From Ancylothrix sp. D3o (GTDB lineage Bacteria > Cyanobacteriota > Cyanobacteriia > Cyanobacteriales > Oscillatoriaceae), in contig NZ_JAMXEX010000012.1 of the NCBI RefSeq assembly GCF_025370775.1, positions 114,145 through 178,144 on the forward strand: a stretch of DNA of 64,000 nt, read 5' to 3'. The translations under genes were made by a program, and so were the position numbers. Numbering within the stretch: position 1 is the stretch's first letter; each line of letters opens with the position of its first letter. A model generated the notes under the pieces. The model was not told the origin of the DNA. It saw nothing but the letters and a program-made list of their open reading frames with translations, and made no database searches. Positions 42,019-53,000 of this stretch are shown here, piece after piece.

Positions 42019-45000
42019 ATGAACATCGACACTTTTAAAAATGACCATAACGGAAATAAAGAACAAGGTAATTTTGATGATGAAGAAAGGGAAGTTTTTG
42101 TTTTTCCCGCATCTTTTGCTCAACAGAGACTGTGGTTTTTCGACCAACTAACACCGGCCAATTCTTTTTATAATGTCTCAACAATTTTGCGCTTAACCGG
42201 CCCGCTTAATTCAACAGTTTTAGAGCAGACTTTCAACGAAATTATCAGCCGACATGAAGCATTACGCACCACATTTGCAGCCATCGAAGGGGAACCAATG
42301 CAAATAATTTCCCCTAGATTAAATATACCTTTAAAAATATTAAATTTACAAGAATTGCCAAAAACTGAAAGAGAAAGTAAAGCCAAAAAACTAGCGGAAT
42401 TAGAAAGCGAACAACCGTTTAATTTAGCAACCGGCCCCTTAATAAGAACCAGCATTATCCAATTAGAAGAAACAGAAAATATCCTTTTACTGAGTATGCA
42501 CCACATTATATCAGATGATTGGTCTGTGGGCGTGCTAATTCGAGAATTGGGAACAATTTATAAAGCTTTAGCAGAAAATCAACCTTCACCTCTGCCAGAA
42601 TTACCCCTGCAATACGCCGACTTTTCAGAATGGCAACGTGATTGTTTGCAAGGAGAAAAATTAGAAACTTTACTTGCTTACTGGCGACAGCAACTTAAAG
42701 GAATATCTGTATTAAATTTGCCAACAGATAGGCCAAAAACTCACCAGCAAACTTACCAAGGAGCCAGTCAATTTTTAGAACTACCCAAAAAACTAACCGA
42801 TGATATTAAAGCCTTAGCCAAGCAAGAAAATGTTAGTTTATTTATGATATTGCTGGCTGCATTTCAAGTTTTACTTTACCGCTACACCGGCCAAGAAGAT
42901 ATTGCCATAGGTACGCCGGTTGCTAACCGTAACCAAAGCGAAATAGAGTCATTAATCGGCTTTTTTGTCAACTCGTTAGTGCTGCGAACAAATTTAGCTG
43001 CTAACCCAACATTTAAAGAAATTTTAGCTAGTGTGCGCGAAGTCACCCTAGACGCTTACGCTCATCAAGATTTGCCTTTTGAAAAATTAGTAGAATATTT
43101 GCATCCAGAGCGTTCGCTAAACCGGCATCCTCTATTTCAAGTTGTATTTAGCCTGCAAAACGCCCCAATGGAAACCTTAGAATTGCCAGAATTAACCTTA
43201 AATTCACTTACTTGGGAAGCCAAAACAACTCGCTTTGATTTAGAGTTGCATTTGTGGGAACCCTCCGACAGTTTCCGCAGCATTTACGGCGAAAAATGGC
43301 AGCATTTAGATAGTCTCAGAGGCGTGGCGGTTTATAGCACAGACTTATTTGATGAAGCCACAATTCAACGAATGCTGGAACATTATAAAAATCTGCTGAA
43401 AAACATCATTATCAACCCCCACGAGAGTATTAATAATTTAGCGTTTTTGAGCCAAGCAGAACAGCATCAACTATTAACAGAATGGAACAACACTCAAACA
43501 AATTATCCTGAATATTTGGGGGTTAATCAATTATTTGAAAAACAAGTTAAAAAGAATCCTGATAAAATTGCTATTAATTTTGATAACCAAAAATTAACTT
43601 ACCAAGAACTAAACAACCTGAGCAATAAATTAGCGGCTTACTTGCAAAAAATGGGAGTAAAACCAGAAGTTATAGTGGGAATTTGTGCCGAAGCTTGCGT
43701 TAATACAATAGTGGGAATTTTAGGAATTCTCAAAGCAGGAGGAGCCTACTTACTTTTAGACCCAAATTATCCCGCTGAGCGACTAAAATTGATGCGGGAA
43801 GACGCACAAGTTAGTTTATTGCTAGGGGAAGAAAAGCAAATTGAGCGATTTAAAGATTTATCAATACCAGTGGTTTGCCTAGATAAAGATTGGGAAATTT
43901 TCGAGCAGCAAGAAATTAACTTTATAGTGCAAGATAATTTATTGAAATCTGACAATCTTGCTTACATTATTTACACCTCTGGATCTACCGGCAAACCGAA
44001 AGGCGTAGCGGTTACCCACAAAGCAATTAACCGGCTTGTTGTCAATACAAATTACATAAAAATAGATGCAACTGATAAAATTGCTCAAGCCGCTAACCTC
44101 TGCTTTGATGCCGCCACATTTGAAATTTGGGGCGCGCTTCTCAACGGTGCAGAACTTGTAGGAATCAATCAAGAAATCTTGCTTTCTCCCCACGATTTCG
44201 CGGCAGAAATACGCGCCAAAAAAATTAGCTTTTTGTTTTTAACTACAGCTTTATTTCAAGAAATTGCCCGCAATGTGCCGCAAGCATTTGAGTCTTTACG
44301 CTGTTTGCTTTTTGGCGGTGAAAGAGTCGATGTAAGATGGGTAAAAAAAGTTTTAAAAGCCGGTGCGCCTCAAGAATTAATTCATGTATATGGACCTACA
44401 GAAAACACCACTTTTACTTCTTATTATCCTGTGGAAAGTTTAGCAGAAGAATCTACATCACTACCGATAGGCCGGCCTATTTCCAACACCCAAATTTATA
44501 TTTTAGACCAACATTTAAACCCAGTTCCCATTGGCATTGCCGGTGAGGTTTACATTGGCGGGGAAGGATTAGCAAAAGGCTACATCAACCGGCCAGAATT
44601 AACAGCAGAAAAATTTATTTCGCTTAATTTACCTGAGAATAAACAATCGAGAGTTTATAAAACTGGCGACATAGCGCGATATTTACCAGACGGGAACATA
44701 GAATTTTTAGGACGCGCTGACAATCAGGTAAAAATTCGTGGGTTTAGGATAGAATTGGGAGAAATTGAAAGCATTTTAAACCAGCATCCAGACGTGCAAA
44801 ATGCAGCAGTTATTGTCCGCGAAGAAATTCCAGGTGAGAAAAATTTAGTAGGCTATATTGTTACACATCAAAAAGGCAGACATATCATCTCAGAATTGCG
44901 GGAATTTTTGAAAGCAAAACTGCCGGCATATATGATACCTTCAAGTTATGCAATTTTGGAATCCTTACCCCTCACACCCAGCGGCAAAATTAATCGGCAA

Positions 45001-45339
45001 CTCTTACCTAAGATAGATGCAGAACCAGAAGATTTCCCAGAAGATTATGTCGCTCCTCGAACTTCAGTAGAGGAAAAATTAGTAAAAATTTGGGCCAATA
45101 TTTTGGGGAAAAAGCAAGTGAGTGTGTACGATAACTTTTTTGAATTAGGCGGCCATTCTTTGCTGGCAACACAGTTAATTTCTCGAATTCGCAACAGCTT
45201 TGAAATCGAGTTACCATTAAGCCATGTATTTGAAGCTCCCACAGTAGCAAGTTTAGCCAAATATATTGAGGCTGCTTCTTGGATTACAAAAAGTCAAAAA
45301 ATTGCAAATAAGGATGCTAGAGAAGAGGTGCAATTTTGA
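42019..45339 (+). CDS. Nonribosomal peptide synthetase, module 1 (C-A-PCP)
   Basis: 1106 aa. Condensation domain (about 28-480) with the active-site motif HHIISDDWS, where the usual HHxxxDG Gly is Asp; adenylation domain (about 495-1005) with YTSGSTGKPKG, YGPTEN, YKTGD and LPLTPSGKINR; peptidyl carrier domain with phosphopantetheine site GGHSLLATQL (about 1045). Hand-aligned specificity residues (GrsA numbering 235-331) are D-A-F-F-L-G-V-T-F, a branched hydrophobic type (Ile/Leu/Val). As it is the first gene and begins with a C domain, it may be a starter condensation domain that adds an acyl group. The stop overlaps the next gene's TTG start. Confidence 0.92.
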   Translation: MNIDTFKNDHNGNKEQGNFDDEEREVFVFPASFAQQRLWFFDQLTPANSFYNVSTILRLTGPLNSTVLEQTFNEIISRHEALRTTFAAIEGEPMQIISPRLNIPLKILNLQELPKTERESKAKKLAELESEQPFNLATGPLIRTSIIQLEETENILLLSMHHIISDDWSVGVLIRELGTIYKALAENQPSPLPELPLQYADFSEWQRDCLQGEKLETLLAYWRQQLKGISVLNLPTDRPKTHQQTYQGASQFLELPKKLTDDIKALAKQENVSLFMILLAAFQVLLYRYTGQEDIAIGTPVANRNQSEIESLIGFFVNSLVLRTNLAANPTFKEILASVREVTLDAYAHQDLPFEKLVEYLHPERSLNRHPLFQVVFSLQNAPMETLELPELTLNSLTWEAKTTRFDLELHLWEPSDSFRSIYGEKWQHLDSLRGVAVYSTDLFDEATIQRMLEHYKNLLKNIIINPHESINNLAFLSQAEQHQLLTEWNNTQTNYPEYLGVNQLFEKQVKKNPDKIAINFDNQKLTYQELNNLSNKLAAYLQKMGVKPEVIVGICAEACVNTIVGILGILKAGGAYLLLDPNYPAERLKLMREDAQVSLLLGEEKQIERFKDLSIPVVCLDKDWEIFEQQEINFIVQDNLLKSDNLAYIIYTSGSTGKPKGVAVTHKAINRLVVNTNYIKIDATDKIAQAANLCFDAATFEIWGALLNGAELVGINQEILLSPHDFAAEIRAKKISFLFLTTALFQEIARNVPQAFESLRCLLFGGERVDVRWVKKVLKAGAPQELIHVYGPTENTTFTSYYPVESLAEESTSLPIGRPISNTQIYILDQHLNPVPIGIAGEVYIGGEGLAKGYINRPELTAEKFISLNLPENKQSRVYKTGDIARYLPDGNIEFLGRADNQVKIRGFRIELGEIESILNQHPDVQNAAVIVREEIPGEKNLVGYIVTHQKGRHIISELREFLKAKLPAYMIPSSYAILESLPLTPSGKINRQLLPKIDAEPEDFPEDYVAPRTSVEEKLVKIWANILGKKQVSVYDNFFELGGHSLLATQLISRIRNSFEIELPLSHVFEAPTVASLAKYIEAASWITKSQKIANKDAREEVQF

Positions 45340-48300
45340 ATACTGTTGAATTTTTATCTTACCTGAGCCGTTTAGATATTAATGTTTTTGTAGAAGAAAA
45401 TTGCCTTTGCTGCGATGCGAAGGAAGGAATTTTAACGGCAGAATTAAAAGCAGAAATCGCTGAACGTAAAGCAGAAATTATCGCTTTTTTGCAACAAACT
45501 CGCCGCCCCATCGGCCAGCAGATTAAACCTCTTGTACCCCTAGCGCAAAAAGCAAATTTACCGCTTTCTTTTGCTCAGCAGCGGTTGTGGTTCCTCGACC
45601 AATTAGTGGGGAATAATCCATTTTATAATATGCCGGCTGCTTTGCGGTTAACCGGCAATCTCAAATTAGTTGCTCTCGAAAAAGCTTTTAATGAAATTGT
45701 CCGCAGGCACGAAGTTTTACGCACAAGTTTTGCTGTGGTTGGAGAGGAGCCGGTGCAAAAGATAAGCTCTCATCTTTCCCTAACCATTGATATAGCAGAT
45801 TTGCGAAAATTGCCTTCTTCGCAACGGGAAATAGAAGCGCAAAAAATAACTACTCAAGAAGCACAAAAAACTTTTAATTTAAGCACCGGCCCTTTGTTGC
45901 GAGTGCTGCTTATTCAGCTAGAAGAAAAGGCATATTTATTAATGTTGAATATGCACCATATTGTTTCCGATGGCTGGTCTATTGGAGTGCTAATTCAGGA
46001 ATTAAGTTCACTTTACACAGCATTTACTAACGAAAAGTTTTCTCCTCTCCCCGACTTACCAATTCAATATGCAGATTTTGCTTGCTGGCAACGCGAGTTT
46101 TTGAAAGGGGAAGTATTAGAAAATCAACTGAGTTACTGGCGTCAAAAATTGGAGGGAATATCAGCTTTAAATTTGCCAATAGATCGGCCCAGGCCGGCAG
46201 TTCAAAGTTATCGAGGTGCCCGAAAACTTTTGCAACTACCAAAACAACTTAGTCAAGATTTAGAAACTTTGAGTCAGCAGCAAAAAGTTACTTTATTTAT
46301 GACATTGCTGGCGGCATTTAAAGTTTTACTTTATCGCTATACCGAACAAGAAGATATTGCTATAGGTTCGCCGGTTGCTAACCGTAACCGCATCGAAATT
46401 GAACCGTTAATTGGATTTTTTGTTAATTCTTTAGTGCTACGAACAGATTTATCAGGAAATCCAACATTTTTGGAATTATTGCAGAGAGTCAAACAAACTG
46501 CTTTAGGCGCTTATGCTCATCAAGATTTACCGTTTGAGAAGTTAGTAGAAGAACTACATCCCGAACGCCAATTAAATCAAAATCCTTTATTTCAGGTCGT
46601 TTTTGCTTTGCAAAATGCGCCGGTGGGAGCGTTAGAATTACCGGGAATAACGCTTAGTCCACAACAATTAGATGTGGGAACAAGTCGGTTTGATTTAGAG
46701 TTTCATTTGTGGGAATCAACCCCAAATAATAACCTTTGGGTAGATGATAGCGGTGGTATTAGTGGGTTTGTTATTTACAGTACCGATTTATTTGATGAAG
46801 CCACCATCACGAGAATGTTAGAGCATTTTCAAATCTTGCTGGAAGGCATTGTTAAAAACCCTGAACAGCGGCTTTCTGAGTTGCCGATTTTAAGCAAAAA
46901 AGAGCAACATCAAATATTAGTAGAGTGGAACCAAACTCAGGCCGATTTCCAGAAAAATTTATGTGTTCATCAGTTATTTGAAATTCAAGCAAAACAACGT
47001 CCAGATGCACTATCGCTGGTATTTGGAGAAGAAAAAGTTACCTATAAAGAGCTAAATGATCGCAGTAATCAACTCGCGCATATTCTGCAAAAAAAAGGCG
47101 TGACTGTGGAGAGTTTAGTGGGGCTTTGTGTGGGCCGATCTGTAGATTTGATTGTGGGAATGTTGGGAATTTTAAAAGCTGGTGCAGCTTACCTTATTTT
47201 AGACCCAACTTATCCATCTGAGCGTTTAAATTTTATGCTAGAAGACGCTCAAATTTCTCTGGTATTAACTCATAAACAGGAACAAAAGCGGTGGGAAAAG
47301 TCAAATTTAGAAATTATTTATTTAAATGAAATTTACCAAGAAAATGAGCAAATTTCGGACAACCCTACCGTTAATGTTTCAACAAATAATCTAGTTTATG
47401 TGATTTATACTTCTGGATCAACCGGCACCCCCAAAGGCGTTGAAATAGAACATCACAGCTTGCTAAATCTCATTTTTTGGCATCAAAAACAGTTTTCCGT
47501 TTCGCCAAATGACCGCGCCACGCAAATAGCAGGAATTGCCTTTGATGCTTGCGTATGGGAAATTTGGCCTTATCTAACTGCCGGTGCTACCCTCTATTTT
47601 CCCGATAATGAAACGCGGCTTTCTCCTTATAAATTGCGAGATTGGCTAATAGAAAAACAAATCACAATAACATTTTTGCCGACACCTTTGGCAGAGAAAA
47701 TATTGCAATTAGAATGGCCGGTTAATACAGCATTACGAATTTTGCTCACCGGCGGCGAAAAATTGCACCAATATCCTTTAGCATACCATCCGTTTAAACT
47801 TGTCAATAATTACGGCCCCACAGAAAATACAGTTGTCACAACTTCTGCCATAATTCCTGTTAAAAACAACCCCGAAAGATCACCTACAATTGGCCGGCCT
47901 ATTGCCAACACTTGTGTTTATATATTAGACAAACATTTGCAGCCGGTGCCAGTTGGTATCCCCGGAGAATTATACATCAGCGGTGAGGGTTTAGCCAGAG
48001 GCTATCGCCACCGGTCAGAATTAACCACAGAGCGATTTATTTGGCTCTCAAAAAACAACATTGTACCCCCAACAAAACTTTATAAAACAGGAGACTTAGT
48101 ACGCTATTTACCCGATGGAAATCTGGAATTTTTAGGCCGCACAGACGAACAAGTAAAAATTCGAGGTTTCCGTATTGAATTAGGAGAAATAGAAGCCCTA
48201 TTAACTCAGCACCCCGCCGTCCAGCAATGTGTTGTAATAGCCGCTGAAAATGCCCAACAAGATAAGCGTTTAATAGCTTATCTTGCCCTCAATTCCGAAC

Positions 48301-50021
48301 TAATCAACCACCACTTTAAGCAATTACAAGAAGAGCATATATCCCAATGGCAAATGCTCTATAACGATACTTATAAACAACCGGCAGCCGACAGCAACCC
48401 AGACTTTAATATTATCGGTTGGAATAGCAGCTACACCGGCCAACCCATACCCTCACAACAACTGCAAGAATGGGTAAATAATCAAGTCGCGGAAATTTTA
48501 GCATTACAGCCAAACAAAGTATTAGAAATTGGTTGTGGCACGGGCTTATTATTGTTCCGAATTGCGCCGCACTGCACGGTATATTACGGCACAGATTTTT
48601 CCTTGCCATCTCTTAACTATATTCAACAACAATTGCGAGAGGGAAACTTAAATCATGTAACTTTGCTTCCGCAAATGGCAACAGATTTTAATCAAATAGA
48701 AAACAGCGCTTTTGATGCAGTCATTCTTAACTCAATTGTCCAATACTTTCCCAGCATTGATTACCTTTTAGAAGTAATAGGAAAAGCCATAAAAGCAACA
48801 GCCCCAAGCGGGTTTATTTTCATCGGAGATGTGCGGAATTTGCAAACTTTAGAGGCTTTTCATACAGCCGTGCAACTGTATCGCGCCGAACCTTCTCTGA
48901 GTTGCAAACAGTTACAGCAGCGCGTACAATTGCAAATTTTTCAAGAAAGTGAGTTAGTGATTGCTCCAGATTTTTTCCTGGCATTAAAACAACATTTTCC
49001 CCAAATAAGCGGTGTAAAAATTGAACTGTTACGAGGAAGTTTTCACAATGAGCTAACGCAGTTTCGTTATAATGTCATTCTCCAGATAGTCGGTGAAATT
49101 GAAACTTGCAAAAATGAGGAATTCGTTTCTTTTCAGCCGGCTTTGACAGTTGCAGAAGTGCATCAGTTTTTATTAGAAAAGCAGCCGGAATCTTTGCGGG
49201 TAGCCGGTGTGCCGAATCCCCGAATTACCGCCGCACTGAAAGCCGCAGAATGGCTGCAAACAGAGAAATTTAAAACAGCCGGCCAATTGCAAAATGCCGT
49301 GCAAAAACTCCAGAATAGCGGAATAGATCCGCAAGAATGGTGGGATTTAGATATACCCTATATTGTCAACATTAAACCGGCAGAGAAAGACAGCTATGAT
49401 GTAACCTTTGTGCGCGGCGATGCCCTAAAATTTATCCCCCAAGAAAATGCTAAAAAAATGCGTCCTTGGCATACCTACGCCAATAATCCCTTACAAGCAA
49501 AAGCAGCGCGTCAAGTAGTACCACAATTGCAAACATATTTAGCAGAAAAACTGCCAGAATATATGATACCGGCAGCTTTTGTAATCTTGCAATCTTTCCC
49601 CTTGACAGCCAATGGCAAAATAGATCGCCGCGCTTTAATTACTCCCGATTTAATTAACATAGAAGTCGCAGGAAATTATGCACCGCCGCGAACAGAAATA
49701 GAGCAAATATTAGCAAAAATTTGGGCAGAAATTTTAGGAATAAAACGAGTTGGAGTCCGCGATAACTTCTTTGAATTAGGAGGTCATTCGTTGTTAGCAA
49801 CTCAGCTTGTTTCCAGAGTGCGCGACACTTTGGGGATAGAGTTACCTTTGCGGCAGGTATTTGAAGCCCCCAAGATTGCCGAATTAGCCAAAATTATTGA
49901 CAATATTAAACAAAGTAGTACCCAAACAAAAACCCCTGCTTTAGTACCCATTTCCCGCGAAAGCCGGCGTATGAAATTGTCATCTTTAAACAAAGAAAAC
50001 CAAAAAAATAATGGTAGTTGA
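45336..50021 (+). CDS. Nonribosomal peptide synthetase, module 2 (docking-C-A(N-methyltransferase)-PCP)
   Basis: 1561 aa. TubC-type docking domain (1-55), C domain (about 65-520) with HHIVSDGWS, A domain (about 535-980) with YTSGSTGTPKG, and an N-methyltransferase inserted near the A-domain end (about 1000-1280) with SAM motif VLEIGCGTG (near 1060). The A remainder follows to about 1440, then a PCP with GGHSLLATQL (Ser about 1484). Specificity residues D-A-W-F-L-G-N-V-V match the published Leu code, so the product residue is N-methyl-leucine. TTG start at 45336 behind GAGGTG; overlaps upstream by 4 nt and downstream by 11 nt. Confidence 0.93.
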   Translation: MNTVEFLSYLSRLDINVFVEENCLCCDAKEGILTAELKAEIAERKAEIIAFLQQTRRPIGQQIKPLVPLAQKANLPLSFAQQRLWFLDQLVGNNPFYNMPAALRLTGNLKLVALEKAFNEIVRRHEVLRTSFAVVGEEPVQKISSHLSLTIDIADLRKLPSSQREIEAQKITTQEAQKTFNLSTGPLLRVLLIQLEEKAYLLMLNMHHIVSDGWSIGVLIQELSSLYTAFTNEKFSPLPDLPIQYADFACWQREFLKGEVLENQLSYWRQKLEGISALNLPIDRPRPAVQSYRGARKLLQLPKQLSQDLETLSQQQKVTLFMTLLAAFKVLLYRYTEQEDIAIGSPVANRNRIEIEPLIGFFVNSLVLRTDLSGNPTFLELLQRVKQTALGAYAHQDLPFEKLVEELHPERQLNQNPLFQVVFALQNAPVGALELPGITLSPQQLDVGTSRFDLEFHLWESTPNNNLWVDDSGGISGFVIYSTDLFDEATITRMLEHFQILLEGIVKNPEQRLSELPILSKKEQHQILVEWNQTQADFQKNLCVHQLFEIQAKQRPDALSLVFGEEKVTYKELNDRSNQLAHILQKKGVTVESLVGLCVGRSVDLIVGMLGILKAGAAYLILDPTYPSERLNFMLEDAQISLVLTHKQEQKRWEKSNLEIIYLNEIYQENEQISDNPTVNVSTNNLVYVIYTSGSTGTPKGVEIEHHSLLNLIFWHQKQFSVSPNDRATQIAGIAFDACVWEIWPYLTAGATLYFPDNETRLSPYKLRDWLIEKQITITFLPTPLAEKILQLEWPVNTALRILLTGGEKLHQYPLAYHPFKLVNNYGPTENTVVTTSAIIPVKNNPERSPTIGRPIANTCVYILDKHLQPVPVGIPGELYISGEGLARGYRHRSELTTERFIWLSKNNIVPPTKLYKTGDLVRYLPDGNLEFLGRTDEQVKIRGFRIELGEIEALLTQHPAVQQCVVIAAENAQQDKRLIAYLALNSELINHHFKQLQEEHISQWQMLYNDTYKQPAADSNPDFNIIGWNSSYTGQPIPSQQLQEWVNNQVAEILALQPNKVLEIGCGTGLLLFRIAPHCTVYYGTDFSLPSLNYIQQQLREGNLNHVTLLPQMATDFNQIENSAFDAVILNSIVQYFPSIDYLLEVIGKAIKATAPSGFIFIGDVRNLQTLEAFHTAVQLYRAEPSLSCKQLQQRVQLQIFQESELVIAPDFFLALKQHFPQISGVKIELLRGSFHNELTQFRYNVILQIVGEIETCKNEEFVSFQPALTVAEVHQFLLEKQPESLRVAGVPNPRITAALKAAEWLQTEKFKTAGQLQNAVQKLQNSGIDPQEWWDLDIPYIVNIKPAEKDSYDVTFVRGDALKFIPQENAKKMRPWHTYANNPLQAKAARQVVPQLQTYLAEKLPEYMIPAAFVILQSFPLTANGKIDRRALITPDLINIEVAGNYAPPRTEIEQILAKIWAEILGIKRVGVRDNFFELGGHSLLATQLVSRVRDTLGIELPLRQVFEAPKIAELAKIIDNIKQSSTQTKTPALVPISRESRRMKLSSLNKENQKNNGS

Positions 50022-53000
50022 AAAAAATACAAATTCCCTCCCCGATCAAGAAACAGAAGTTTTTATCTTCCCCGCATCCTTTGCCCAAAACCGGCTTTGG
50101 TTTCTCAACCAACTAGCACCAGCCAACCCATTTTACAACGTCACAGCCGGCCTACAAATCACCGGCCCCCTCAACATAACAGCCCTCCAACAAACCCTCA
50201 ACGAAATTATCCGCCGGCACGAAACATTACGCACCACATTTGTAATGCAAAACGGCCAACTACTGCAATTAATTCACCCCAACCTAACCCTCCCCCTCCC
50301 CATCATCAACCTGCAAAATATTCCAGCCACCGAACAACAAAAACAAACCCAAAAAATAGCCACAGAAGAAGCAAAAAAACCTTTTGACTTAGCCACCGGC
50401 CCCCTATTCAAAACCACCCTTTTACAACTCAGCGAAGCCCAATTTATCCTCCTTTTAAACCTACATCATATTGTCGCCGATGGTTGGTCAATTGGCGTTT
50501 TAATTCAAGAATTCGCCACCCTCTACACAAACTTTCAAAAAAACCAACCTTTAACACTCCCCCAACTACCCCTCCAATACGCCGACTTTAGCGAATGGCA
50601 GCGTCAATATTTGCAAGGAGAAATATTAGAAACCCAGCTAAATTATTGGCAACAAAAACTCAAAGAAATAACCCCCCTTAACCTCCCCACAGACCGGCCC
50701 CGACCCCCCCTTCCAACCTACAAAGGAGCAAAACAACACCTCACACTCTCTCCCCCTTTAACACAAGCCCTAAAAACCCTAAGTCGGCAACAAAACGTCA
50801 CCTTATTTGTCACCCTCCTTGCCGCATTTAAAACCTTACTTTACCGCTATACACAACAAGAAGATATCACCATAGGTTCCCCCATAGCCAACCGCAACCA
50901 AAGCGAAATAGAACCATTAATCGGTTTTTTTGTCAATTCATTAGTTTTGCGAACAAACTTAACCGGCAACCCAACCTTTCAGGAACTATTAAACCGCGTC
51001 AAACAAACAACAATCGAAGCCTACACCCACCAAGATTTACCCTTTGAAAAATTAGTAGAAAAACTCCAACCAGAACGAGATCCCAGCCGCAACCCCCTAT
51101 TTCAGATAAGCTTTAGTCTGCAAAACACACCCATACAAACCTTGCAATTACCAGAGCTAACTTTGCAACCTTTAGAAATAGAAACCGGCACAGCCAAACT
51201 CGATTTAGAATTTCACATCTGGGAAGAATTAGAAATTATTAAATGTCAAATAATTTACAGCACAGATTTATTTAATCAAAACACAATCGCCCGCATGGCA
51301 GAGCATTTTCAAACTTTACTCCAAGCCATTGCAGCCCACCCAAACCAACCCCTCAGCCACCTCCAAATTTTAGCACCAGACGAACAACATCAAATTTTAA
51401 TAAAATTCAATCAAAATCAATTTCAGCCCACCACTCCAAACAATCAGAAACTATTTCATCAACACTTTGAAACCCAAGTAGAAAAAGCCCCAGAAGCCGT
51501 AGCAATAGTTTGGGAAAACCAGCAAATAACCTATCGGCAACTCAACAATAAAGCCAACCAAATCGCCCACCACTTGCAAAAATTAGGCGTTCTTCCAGAT
51601 GTTTTAGTGGGTATTTGTCTTGAACGTTCTCCAGAACTCATCGCCGCCTTATTAGGCATTTTAAAAGCAGGTGGTGGTTATCTTCCTTTAGATCCCAACT
51701 ACCCAGAAGACCGGCTCAAATTTATCCTCGAAGATACGCAAATATCTTTATTAATAACCCATAGTTCCTTAGCCCCCACCTTTAACCATATTGAAGAAAA
51801 TAAAAAAACCAAATTATCAATAATTTGCATCGATAAACCCCTAGAAAAAACAACTCAAAAAAACCCAACCACCAACCTCACCCCAGACAATCTAGCCTAT
51901 GTAATTTACACCTCTGGATCAACCGGCACCCCCAAAGGAGTATTAATAGAACATAGAGGATTAAACAACTTAATACAAGCCCAAAAACAAATATTTAACC
52001 CCCAACCCCATCACCGCATTTTGCAATTTGCCTCCCTCAGTTTTGATGCCTCAATATTTGAAATTGTCATGGCCCTAGCAAACGGCGCAACCCTCTATTT
52101 AGGCAAAAAAGAATCCCTCTTACCCGGACAGCCCTTAATCTCATTTCTAAAGCGGCATTCCATCACCCACATCACCCTCCCCCCCGCAGTCCTCAAACTT
52201 TTACCCAACGACGAATTACCCGCCCTGCAAACTATTATTTGTGCCGGGGAAACTTGCACCCCAGACATCGTAAAAAAATGGGCAACAAACCGCACATTTA
52301 TTAACGCTTATGGCCCCACAGAAACCACAGTTTGGGCAAGTTTTGCCGAAATTATTGATACTAGCAAAAACCCACCCATAGGCCGGCCAATTCCCAACAC
52401 CAAACTGTATATTTTAGACAAAAATTTACAGCCAGTCCCCGTAGGAATCCCCGGAGAATTATACATTAGTGGAGCCGGTGTAGCCAGAGGATACCTCAAC
52501 CGGCCCGCATTAACAGCCGAAAAATTTATTTCCCTCAGTCCCCCATTCCCAATTCCCAATTCCCCATCCCCCATTTACAAAACCGGCGACCTCGCCCGCT
52601 ATTTACCAGATGGAAACATAGAATTTTTAGGACGCATAGATCAACAAGTAAAAATTCGCGGCCACCGCATCGAATTAGAAGAAATTGAAACCCTATTAAC
52701 TCAGCATCCAAACATCAAACAAACCGCCGTAATTGTCCTAGAAAATCCCGACAGCAACAAACGCCTAATCGCTTACACAACCCATCATCAATTCCCCGCA
52801 CCCTCACCCCAAGAATTGCGGAACTTTCTTAAAGAAAAACTCCCTCAATTCATGCTACCAAATACCTTTATTTGCATCGATTCCTTCCCCCTAAATTCCA
52901 ATGGCAAAATCGACCGGCACCGCTTAACCTCACCCGAATTTTTCAACAATACCTCAGACAATAAAACCTTCATCGCCCCACGCACCCCCGCCGAAATAAA

